DNA of 8,044 nt, taken from the NCBI GenBank assembly GCA_003509235.1, contig DONH01000380.1, positions 1-8,044 of the forward strand. Direction: 5' to 3'. Position 1 is the stretch's first letter. Each line of letters opens with the position of its first letter. The notes below the pieces were generated by a model. The model ran no database searches and was not told the origin of the DNA. It saw nothing but the letters and a program-made list of their open reading frames with translations. This DNA comes from Planctomycetaceae bacterium. Its GTDB lineage: Bacteria; Planctomycetota; Planctomycetia; Pirellulales; UBA1268. Below are positions 1 to 6,408 of this stretch, one piece after another. A program made the translations under genes and the position numbers.

Positions 1-1605
1 GTCGAAGAAATGGCACTTGCTTCTGGCCTCCCTGTGCCACCGGTATTCATGATGGATCGCGAACAGGGCATCAACGCGTTTGCTGCTGGCTACCAGCCTG
101 AAGATGCTGTTATCGGCGTGACCCGTGGATGTGTCGAAAACCTCAGTCGCGATGAACTGCAGGGCGTGATTGCTCACGAATTCAGCCATATTCTCAACGG
201 CGACATGCGATTGAACATCCGACTGATTGGAATCGTCCACGGCATCCTGCTTGTTGGTCTTATTGGCTACTACACCCTGCGTATTGCTGCCGCATCAGGT
301 GGCAGAAGAAGCAGTAATGACAAAGGTGGCGGCGGTCTTGCATTCCTCGGCCTTGGACTGGGGCTTATGGCAATCGGATTTATTGGAACACTCATTGGCA
401 ACCTGATTAAGGCCGCGGTAAGCAGGCAACGTGAGTTTCTCGCCGACGCATCAGCCGTACAATTTACGCGTGACCCGAACGGTATCGCAGGGGCACTCAA
501 AAAAATTGGGGGCTTAAACACCGGATCGAAAGTAACTGCGGCCAAAGCAACCGAAGCATCTCATATGTTTTTTGCAACAGGTGTGGCTGAACTGTTCGCA
601 ACACATCCACCACTCGCGAAACGAATTGCCCGAATTGACACGTTCTGGCAAGCAAAAATGGCTGCTGAAAGACCAGAACGAGGTGTACCAGAAACTCGTG
701 CCGCAGCTTTTGCACCAGCAGGTGCCGCAGGGTTCGCAGGAGCAGTACCTCCGTCGCCCGCGATACCTGGCAGCCCGCCAACTCATGCGGAAATACAACC
801 TGCTCCATCGCCCGAACAGGCCGTCGAGGCAATCGGAAAGCCGACACCACAGCAGATCGCCCGTTCGCACGAGCTTCTTGAATCGTTACCTGAAACACTT
901 CGGGAAGCTGCCAGAGAACCCTATGGTGCCCGCGGTGTCATCTATGCGTTGCTGCTTGATGCCGACTTCACCAGCTGCCAGAGACAGTTTGAACAACTCG
1001 CTGCCGAAGCTGATCCTGCTGTCTATCGCTCAACAATTCAACTCCATAAATTGACAGAAGCACTCCCTCGGGAATCTCGGCTGCCACTGGTTGATATTTG
1101 CCTTGGCCCCCTGAAGGATCTTTCACCGGAGCAATATGAGCGATTCCGCGACAACATGCACGCCCTTGCTGCTGCAGACAATCGCCTGAGCCTCTTTGAG
1201 TGGACCCTTCAAAAGGTTGTGTCGCATGTCCTCGACCCACACTTTGGAAGAAAACGTAAACGAAAAACCAAGCAACGCCCAGCACCCGAGGATGTCTCGA
1301 CCGTCTTGTCAGCACTGGCTCATGCCGGCAGCCGTGATCAAGACCTCATCCAAAGTGCCTTCGAACGTGGCGTGGAGGCGACTGGCTTACCACCACTCGA
1401 ACTCCAACCGTGGGATCGAACCATATTCAACCGACTCAATCGCTCACTTGATGCCCTTGGGGCTTTACCCGGCAAATCAAAAGCTAAGCTCATTCGGGGT
1501 CTGGCTGAAACAGCATCTGCCGACGGCACGATCACCTCACGAGAGATCAATCTTTTGAGAGCAATCGCGACAACACTTGATTGTCCAATGCCGCTCATTG
1601 CCTGA
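1..1605 (+). CDS. Membrane M48 (Ste24/HtpX-like) zinc metallopeptidase with TerB-like C-terminal extension, 5' truncated
   Basis: Probable membrane-embedded zinc protease with its active site on the cytosolic side, as in the HtpX/Ste24 clan, where members act in membrane-protein quality control or processing; the substrate here is unknown. The frame is open to base 1, so the N-terminus (normally with further membrane segments) lies outside the window and the Met codon at 10 is internal. The zinc motif HEFSH is encoded at 175-189 (two His ligands and the catalytic Glu). The third ligand is the Glu of REFLADASAV (codon 433-435). The family's trailing HPPLAKRI motif begins at 604. Two hydrophobic segments, roughly bases 208-285 and 331-415, flank a Gly/Ser-rich loop. 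After a Pro/Ala-rich linker (about 700-840) comes a helical extension of about 250 residues, with a basic patch KRKRKTK near 1251-1275 and a final segment (about 1489-1602) with the ADGxITxxE...LLRAIA pattern of TerB-like domains. It converges on the next gene with only 25 bp between stops; no clear terminator is visible there. The family call is secure; the TerB-like label is an inference. Confidence 0.93.
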   Translation, partial: VEEMALASGLPVPPVFMMDREQGINAFAAGYQPEDAVIGVTRGCVENLSRDELQGVIAHEFSHILNGDMRLNIRLIGIVHGILLVGLIGYYTLRIAAASGGRRSSNDKGGGGLAFLGLGLGLMAIGFIGTLIGNLIKAAVSRQREFLADASAVQFTRDPNGIAGALKKIGGLNTGSKVTAAKATEASHMFFATGVAELFATHPPLAKRIARIDTFWQAKMAAERPERGVPETRAAAFAPAGAAGFAGAVPPSPAIPGSPPTHAEIQPAPSPEQAVEAIGKPTPQQIARSHELLESLPETLREAAREPYGARGVIYALLLDADFTSCQRQFEQLAAEADPAVYRSTIQLHKLTEALPRESRLPLVDICLGPLKDLSPEQYERFRDNMHALAAADNRLSLFEWTLQKVVSHVLDPHFGRKRKRKTKQRPAPEDVSTVLSALAHAGSRDQDLIQSAFERGVEATGLPPLELQPWDRTIFNRLNRSLDALGALPGKSKAKLIRGLAETASADGTITSREINLLRAIATTLDCPMPLIA

Positions 1606-1630
1606 ACAGCTGCAACCTTGCTGCTCACGA

Positions 1631-3016
1631 TCATCCCATGTTGATCTCATATCCCTTTCGATATGGACGTGACAGCATCGCATTGGCTTCGTTGTCACCC
1701 GTGATCTGCTCAGACGTTGCATCCCATGCAATATGTCGACCAAGCCGGGCACTAATGCCGGCAAGATGACAGACGTTGAGGGCTCGCATATGCGAGTGAA
1801 CGTCAGAGATCGGATCTTTCCGTGTCTTCACACAATTCAGAAAAGTGGCCCAGTGTGCCTTACGGCCATCGGCTTCCATGGGCAGACTTTTATACGCCTT
1901 CGCAATTGCATTCTCTGGAAGTGGATCATCCGCAAGTGCTTCGACAGGAGCACCAACAAGCTTACGACGGTTGACAAAAATACGACCCTTATCCCCCTCG
2001 ATGAGAACTCCGTTATCCGTGTCATGTCGAATGATCAATTCAACTTCATCAGGATATGATGCCGTCAATAAAAATGACGTTGCCGTGTTGTAGCGATCTC
2101 GTTCTACCGGCATACCATTTTTAAATGGAACCGGATGCGTCGCCTTCCCTCCAATACCTGTTGGACCACCACGATTACCCGCCTGCCCTGCCTGCTCAAG
2201 AGCCCAAACAGCAATATCGACATGATGCGCACCCCAATCAGTCAGCTTGCCGCCTGAAAACTCATACCACCACCGAAACTCGTAATGGCAATTCGTGTTT
2301 GGGCGTGAACCTTTCTTTCCATTGGAGGGCTTTTTGTAGTAACGATAATCAACAGCAGGAACGGGACCCAACCATCGATCCCAGTCTAATTCTGCCGGCG
2401 GCGACACCACAGGCAGCGGGTCACATGTCGGACCAGCCCCGATCGCAGCAGTCACCTTTTTAATTTTCCCGACGCGGCCATCGGCAACCATTGCAACTGC
2501 TTTTACGAACAGATTGAACTGACTTCGTTGTTGTGTCCCAACTTGAACAACACGACCCGTTTCTTTCTGAACTTTCCGAATGATTTTCCCTTCATCAATC
2601 GTGAGAGTGAGAGGCTTCTCGCAGTAGACATCTTTCCCGGCAAGCATTGCTTCAACCAATGGTTTCGTATGCCAGTGATCTGGAGTTGCGATATGAAGAA
2701 CATCGATATCCTTCCGGTCAAGAATAGCTCGGTAGTCGGCATACTCTTTCGCCTTTCCATCACTTAACGAGTTATTCGCTGCAGAAGCACGAACAGCATC
2801 TGCATCTGCAATTGCAACGACGTCAATCCATTGAGATGCGGTACGAAGATTCCCTAGCCCCATGCCACCGGCACCAATAAGACCAACGGCTACACGGTCG
2901 TTTTTGGACTGACTTTCGTCCGCTAGTGTTTTTTTGTGCCATCCGAAATAAGGCACCGACATTGCGGTCGCAAGAGTTGTCGTCTTGGTGAGAAACTGTC
3001 GTCTAGTTGTCGACAT
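1631..3016 (-). CDS. Tat-exported Gfo/Idh/MocA family oxidoreductase
   Basis: Likely NAD(P)-dependent oxidoreductase acting on a sugar or inositol-like substrate; the exact substrate cannot be read from sequence. The N-terminus TTRRQFLTKTTTLATAMS is a twin-arginine signal, so the folded protein is probably exported. The Rossmann fold starts at about residue 42 with VAVGLIGAGGMG, followed by ADAD at about 71-73. HIATPDHWH (108-116) and the catalytic-type EKP motif (133-135) follow. The C-terminal half carries WWYEFSGGKLTDWGAHHVDIA (249-269), with the conserved GAHHxD histidines, and ends with WDA...GDNEAN...RPYRKGYEI (431-458), a signature typical of planctomycete members. The length of 461 aa is normal for the exported subfamily. 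The ATG at 3014-3016 is chosen because the Tat motif follows directly and AGAAGGG (3023-3029, minus strand) sits 6 nt upstream. It lies 193 bp downstream of the phospholipase gene on the same strand, so it probably has its own promoter. Planctomycete genomes carry many paralogues, which is why no gene symbol is given. Confidence 0.95.
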   Translation of the reverse strand: MSTTRRQFLTKTTTLATAMSVPYFGWHKKTLADESQSKNDRVAVGLIGAGGMGLGNLRTASQWIDVVAIADADAVRASAANNSLSDGKAKEYADYRAILDRKDIDVLHIATPDHWHTKPLVEAMLAGKDVYCEKPLTLTIDEGKIIRKVQKETGRVVQVGTQQRSQFNLFVKAVAMVADGRVGKIKKVTAAIGAGPTCDPLPVVSPPAELDWDRWLGPVPAVDYRYYKKPSNGKKGSRPNTNCHYEFRWWYEFSGGKLTDWGAHHVDIAVWALEQAGQAGNRGGPTGIGGKATHPVPFKNGMPVERDRYNTATSFLLTASYPDEVELIIRHDTDNGVLIEGDKGRIFVNRRKLVGAPVEALADDPLPENAIAKAYKSLPMEADGRKAHWATFLNCVKTRKDPISDVHSHMRALNVCHLAGISARLGRHIAWDATSEQITGDNEANAMLSRPYRKGYEINMG

Positions 3017-3049
3017 GGGAAGCCCTTCTAAAAAATCAATGCGAAACCA

Positions 3050-3139
3050 CGAACATATTGAAACAAATCATATTACCAGCCAAGCTGACATTGCGTTCTT
3101 CTGCACGAACACCGAACCTTTCCATAACTCATACCGAAC
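3050..3139. promoter_or_regulatory. Intergenic region with four CGAAC motifs upstream of the oxidoreductase
   Basis: The 193 bp between the phospholipase stop and the oxidoreductase start (3017-3209) hold four copies of CGAAC, starting at 3050, 3106, 3113 and 3135. Two of them sit within the longer direct repeat ACCGAAC at 3111-3117 and 3133-3139, a 22-bp spacing of about two helical turns. These could be binding sites for a regulator of the oxidoreductase, but short motifs can recur by chance. No convincing -35/-10 pair and no rho-independent terminator for the upstream gene were found here. Confidence 0.2.
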
Positions 3140-3209
3140 GAACAAACGCTTTGGTCGCTGTCAGCACAATGTAATACTAGTTCATAACCTTACACGAATC
3201 AGTAAAAAT

Positions 3210-5036
3210 TTATCGAGAGGTGCTATCGTCGATGGAACGGTATACTTTGGCTATTCGCTCCTTGATTTCAGGAAGCGCCGCTTCCGCCGCTTCCCGGCCA
3301 AGATTCATCAACTCTTCTCCTGCTGCAAAGTCATCAAACGTATGGGCTGATGTATCTGGTGTAATGACATAATCACTACCAGACCGGTGAATACCGGAAA
3401 GACTTCGAAGCGAAACATCATTTACTCGGAGCAACGTCCGGAGATACCCCGGTGACGTCAGTTTCTCTGGCCTACGGGGATCACGACAAAAGTCTGTCGA
3501 CAGTTTCGTCGTCACATCAACAGCCAGAACAAAGTTCGAACCCTGTCGACGCAAGCAGTGTGATGGCACATTTGCCAAAACCCCTCCATCTACAAGCGCT
3601 TCATCGCCCCGAAGTATTGGTTTGCCAAAAATTGGATGATTGATACTCTCCATCACACTTGATACGACATCACCAGATCGCCGAATCCTTTCCTGCCCCG
3701 TTACCAGATCGACGGTCACAAGTGACGCCGGAAGCAATAATTCATCGAACTGTACGCTCTGCAGATGCTCTCGGAATTTCGGCTCAATCCACCCCATACG
3801 GAATTGCGACAGCAGAAACATCTCCCTGCTCTTTGGAAATTTCCTCAACCAACGCGGCGGCGTCATCTCCTTGAGCATTAACTGCAGCAGCACATCGGGC
3901 GATTTTCCCATTGCATACCCAGCAGACATGATGGCACCAGCACTTGTGCCTGCGACAGAATCGAAATAAATGCCTTCACGATTCAACACCTCAATAACAC
4001 CGAGGTGCGCAACACCCTTGGCGCCTCCACCACCAAGCGCGAGGCCAAACTGAAGGTCATCAACACAATGCACGCACCGAGTCACATCGTGCTCACGAAA
4101 GTGAGGCCCTCCAGAATCATGATCCCACTGCACTCGCATATCGCTGCCTGGAAGTGGCAGATCATGCGAGGCATGCCTTGGAAGCCGAGTTGACCGTTTA
4201 TGCGTCCAAACAACCTGTGAGTGACCAGCCAAACTATCACGGTCACGGACAAACGCACCAAGCCTACTGTCAACGAGTCCCTGATCTTGATTGTCAAAAA
4301 GCCAGAGAAGGTGTTCACATTGGCTCAATAAGGGCGGTTCGGCGGTCGCCACATCACAATCAACAAGCACTCTGACTCCCTGCGTCACCGCATCCGCGAC
4401 ACGATCACGAAGTGGTTCAACATCATTTCCATGAACCAGTTCGGCAAGAACATCTTGAGAAGGCCACGCCTCCGGCCTATCCGTCACCACCTTAACCGTG
4501 GCACCCCGTGCTTTAAACGCCGTGACCATTTGCGGAGCAAGTGCAGCATGCTCCTTACGGGTTCTTATTACTGCGAAGACTGCACGAATGACCTGACGCC
4601 GGGTGCCGAGCAACTCCCCCCGTAACCAACGCCCCAAAGTCTTACTTAAATTCACCGCGAACTGGGGAACCTGTTCTACTGCTTCAGCGAAATGATCATG
4701 ATTCAATACCAGCAAATCAGTATCAACGACTGTTTTTATCGTTGCATTCCTCGGTGAACCAATCAGCATGGAAAGTTCACCAAAGTGAGCCCCGCGATCG
4801 AGTACATTCAAAAGCGACTGTTCCCCTTCATCGTCCTCGAGAAGCACACGTACACGGCCGCTCGTAATGACATACATCGTCCCACCGGGATCACCCTGCC
4901 GAAAGAGCACCTCTCCTCCACGAACCTCCATCGGCGTGGCTTTTGCAAGAATACTTCTGATGTCGAGGTCACTAAGACCGTCAAAGGCCGGCGAGCCTTT
5001 CAGAAACTCATATTCGCTCTGATTTTGTTCAGCCAT
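3210..5036 (-). CDS. NTE-type phospholipase: cyclic-nucleotide-binding domain plus patatin domain
   Basis: Predicted serine lipid hydrolase (lysophospholipase or phospholipase) of the bacterial neuropathy-target-esterase-like group, 608 aa from the chosen start. Residues about 18-142 form a cAMP/CRP-type binding domain: FDGLSDLDIRSIL, VRGGEVLFRQGDPG, then the phosphate-binding-cassette region FGELSMLIGSPRNATI with Glu87 and Arg96. A middle region (about 150-325) resembles the linker of NTE-like proteins. The patatin domain starts at about 329: the oxyanion-hole stretch GGGGAKG (335-341), nucleophile elbow GTSAG with Ser365, and the catalytic Asp of DGG at 483-485. There is no signal peptide or N-terminal membrane segment, so it is probably cytosolic or peripherally membrane-bound. 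An in-frame ATG at 5120 would add 28 residues, but it lacks a Shine-Dalgarno, whereas the ATG at 5036 has AAGGA 9 nt upstream and gives the more usual N-terminus. The gene is divergent from the small gene at 5232 and upstream of the oxidoreductase. Whether a nucleotide is bound is unknown; the cassette reads PRN where typical cAMP binders have PR followed by Ala or Ser. Confidence 0.95.
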   Translation of the reverse strand: MAEQNQSEYEFLKGSPAFDGLSDLDIRSILAKATPMEVRGGEVLFRQGDPGGTMYVITSGRVRVLLEDDEGEQSLLNVLDRGAHFGELSMLIGSPRNATIKTVVDTDLLVLNHDHFAEAVEQVPQFAVNLSKTLGRWLRGELLGTRRQVIRAVFAVIRTRKEHAALAPQMVTAFKARGATVKVVTDRPEAWPSQDVLAELVHGNDVEPLRDRVADAVTQGVRVLVDCDVATAEPPLLSQCEHLLWLFDNQDQGLVDSRLGAFVRDRDSLAGHSQVVWTHKRSTRLPRHASHDLPLPGSDMRVQWDHDSGGPHFREHDVTRCVHCVDDLQFGLALGGGGAKGVAHLGVIEVLNREGIYFDSVAGTSAGAIMSAGYAMGKSPDVLLQLMLKEMTPPRWLRKFPKSREMFLLSQFRMGWIEPKFREHLQSVQFDELLLPASLVTVDLVTGQERIRRSGDVVSSVMESINHPIFGKPILRGDEALVDGGVLANVPSHCLRRQGSNFVLAVDVTTKLSTDFCRDPRRPEKLTSPGYLRTLLRVNDVSLRSLSGIHRSGSDYVITPDTSAHTFDDFAAGEELMNLGREAAEAALPEIKERIAKVYRSIDDSTSR

Positions 5037-5045
5037 ACTGACTTG

Positions 5046-5050
5046 TCCTT
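5046..5050 (-). promoter_or_regulatory. Ribosome binding site deciding the phospholipase start
   Basis: On the minus strand AAGGA lies 9 nt before the ATG at 5034-5036. The earlier in-frame ATG at 5118-5120 is preceded by an AT-rich stretch with no purine-rich Shine-Dalgarno, so the shorter protein is preferred. Homologue alignment of N-termini would settle it. Confidence 0.55.
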
Positions 5051-5231
5051 GATGTCTTCTTGATAACCCTTGGTTCCGACCTTTTTCACCTTCTTGCTCC
5101 GACAGGTCAAATGGAACCATTAAAAGACTGACTGCTAATACCGATTTGCCATTGACCCCACACCTCTGAAAAAGGTACTTCCAACCTCGATTTTAGAAAA
5201 AAATTCGTGCCCACGGGAAACGGACCAGAGT

Positions 5232-5636
5232 ATGGCGTCGTCAAAAAAAAATCGCCGAAAAAGAACACACCCCGCTCCACTAATCGTTCGATGGAAGCGA
5301 TCATTGAAGACTGGTGTTAAATCACTGGCTGAAAGCACATGGCTGAAATTCACGACTGGGATTGTTCTTCTGACAAGCGGCCTCGATGAAGCTGTAGAAA
5401 CCCTATTTGCAGATATCTCTGCACTCGAGCTCGGTGCACACCACGGAGTGATGGTACTCGGTTTTGTAAACGTTCTCTCATCACTCCCAGACATGCTCGA
5501 TGGACTGACCGGAACATTCCTGTCAGATGACGAAGAAGAGGCTGAACATGCCGAAGACGACTCTGAGGACCTTCCCCACCAACAAGAGTCCAGACCACCA
5601 ACACCTGCAGAGAACAAAATCAAAAAGGCTGCCTAG
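5232..5636 (+). CDS. Uncharacterised small protein with basic head, hydrophobic core and acidic tail
   Basis: I do not recognise this 134-aa protein. Three zones are visible. Residues 1-31 are strongly basic (KKNRRKR, then WKRSLKTGVK). Residues about 38-97 are mostly hydrophobic, with two candidate membrane-associated helices (about 40-60 and 70-95) broken by acidic residues (LDEAVETLFADISALELGAHHG). Residues 98-113 are highly acidic (DDEEEAEHAEDDSED), followed by a Pro/Gln-rich end and a small KIKK motif. This ordered charge partition and the clean open frame support a real gene over the longer Ser/Cys-rich ORF antisense to it. The ATG at 5232 has only a weak GGA about 7 nt upstream. It diverges from the phospholipase (195 bp between starts), so the two may share a regulatory region, and it is followed by the EF-hand gene 175 bp away. 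No function is assigned. Confidence 0.72.
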   Translation: MASSKKNRRKRTHPAPLIVRWKRSLKTGVKSLAESTWLKFTTGIVLLTSGLDEAVETLFADISALELGAHHGVMVLGFVNVLSSLPDMLDGLTGTFLSDDEEEAEHAEDDSEDLPHQQESRPPTPAENKIKKAA

Positions 5637-5797
5637 CCCACCATGTTTCCTGCAGATTGAACTTCTATACCCCATTCTGCATGTTGTCATATTTTTGAAA
5701 TGGCTCGAAACTTTAGAGTGCGGTAACTCGTTGAAGAGGTATCTGGGATTCAGTACGGTGCATCGCCACCAAACGATTCTGATTCCTTCCCCATTAT

Positions 5798-5803
5798 AAG
5801 GAG
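5798..5803 (+). promoter_or_regulatory. Strong ribosome binding site of the EF-hand gene
   Basis: AAGGAG lies 8 nt upstream of the ATG at 5812, a near-consensus Shine-Dalgarno at ideal spacing. It fixes the start and suggests efficient translation. The 175 bp upstream (5637-5811) show no clear sigma-70 promoter or terminator to my reading. Confidence 0.8.
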
Positions 5804-5811
5804 CCAATACA

Positions 5812-6312
5812 ATGCCTTTCCCTCGCCCGCTCTGCATGCTTACTTGCATAACAATTACTTTGTTCGCTGCGACAACCTTTGCAGCACCGTCAGAAAACAA
5901 AGACCACACCGACCGCAAAGCCGAAATACTGAAGAAATTCGACAAAGATGGTGATGGAAAACTAAGCGATGCAGAAAAGGCAACGCTACGAGCTGAAATA
6001 CAGAGTCGTCAAGGAGGTAAAGACCGAAGGCAGTGGACGCCTGAGCAGCGTGCTGAAATGCTCAAGAAATTTGATAAAGACGATGATGGGAAACTAAGTG
6101 ATACTGAAAAGGCAACGTTGCGAGCTGAAATAAAGAGTCGTCAAGGAGGCAAAGACCGGAGGCAATGGACGCCTGAGCAACGTGCTGAAATGCGCAAGAA
6201 ATTTGACAAAGATGGTGATGGGAAACTAAATGATGACGAGCGAAATGCAGCCCGTGAAGCAATAAAATCTTCACGAAAAAAGGGTGAACAACGACAGGAA
6301 AAGAAAAAATAA
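5812..6312 (+). CDS. Secreted EF-hand calcium-binding repeat protein
   Basis: Small exported protein of 166 aa predicted to bind calcium. Residues 1-24 form a signal peptide (positively charged start, hydrophobic LCMLTCITITLFAATTFA, cleavage likely near Ala24/Ala25). The mature part is three tandem units, each with a canonical 12-residue EF loop of the form DxDxDGxLxxxE: residues 43-54, 88-99 and 132-143. All calcium-coordinating positions (1, 3, 5, 12) and Gly6 are intact; in loop 2 position 4 is Asp rather than Gly. Units are joined by the linker RQGGKDRRQWTPEQR, present twice. The C-terminus is Lys/Arg-rich (KSSRKKGEQRQEKKK). Secreted proteins with DKDGDGKLS-type repeats are common in planctomycetes; some are thought to act in matrix or envelope calcium binding, but the role here is unknown. 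A hairpin terminator follows 33 bp after the stop, so it is probably transcribed alone or with the upstream small gene. Confidence 0.93.
   Translation: MPFPRPLCMLTCITITLFAATTFAAPSENKDHTDRKAEILKKFDKDGDGKLSDAEKATLRAEIQSRQGGKDRRQWTPEQRAEMLKKFDKDDDGKLSDTEKATLRAEIKSRQGGKDRRQWTPEQRAEMRKKFDKDGDGKLNDDERNAAREAIKSSRKKGEQRQEKKK
5920..6309 (+). repeat. Three tandem 132-bp coding repeats of the EF-hand unit
   Basis: Units at 5920-6051, 6052-6183 and 6184-6309 (the last diverged and slightly short) each encode one EF-hand. By hand count, units 1 and 2 differ at about 18 of 132 bases but only 4 of 44 residues (Ile/Met, Gly/Asp, Ala/Thr, Gln/Lys), so most changes are silent. This points to duplication followed by selection to keep the protein sequence. 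Unit 3 matches over the loop and then departs into the basic tail. Confidence 0.88.
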
Positions 6313-6345
6313 TCTGACCAGAAAACGCTACTTGTCCATCAACAA

Positions 6346-6382
6346 GAAAGGCTGGGACTCAAGATGAGAGCCCCAGCCTTTC
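6346..6382. terminator. Hairpin terminator, probably bidirectional, between convergent genes
   Basis: An 11-bp perfect stem pairs GAAAGGCTGGG (6346-6356) with CCCAGCCTTTC (6372-6382) around a 15-nt loop that holds a further ACTC/GAG pairing. It lies 33 bp after the EF-hand stop and 27 bp after the minus-strand stop of the coiled-coil gene. The U-tract is weak on both strands (TTTC...TTAT on plus, TTTCTTG on minus), so it may need help or act mainly as an RNA-stabilising stem. Confidence 0.75.
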
Positions 6383-6408
6383 GCTTATCTACGACAGATT
6401 TGTCGGCG

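Noticed and set aside
572..1054. 160-aa plus-strand ORF inside the M48 gene
   Set aside because: Out-of-frame shadow of a well-supported protease frame; no motif.
968..1315. 115-aa minus-strand ORF inside the M48 gene
   Set aside because: Antisense shadow of the protease extension; low-complexity translation with no recognisable domain.
1606..1660. Possible terminator between the convergent protease and oxidoreductase genes
   Set aside because: Only weak short inverted repeats (CAGC/GCTG near 1607-1623 and ATATC/GATAT near 1650-1665, the latter inside coding sequence) and no T-run.
5135..5623. 162-aa minus-strand ORF antisense to the small gene
   Set aside because: Its translation is a run of Ser and Cys mirroring the acidic codons of the plus-strand gene; no domain-like pattern and no ribosome binding site.
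5684..5712. Sigma-70 promoter (TTGTCA, then GAAACT) before the EF-hand gene
   Set aside because: The -35 is fair, but the -10 candidate matches only three of six consensus bases.
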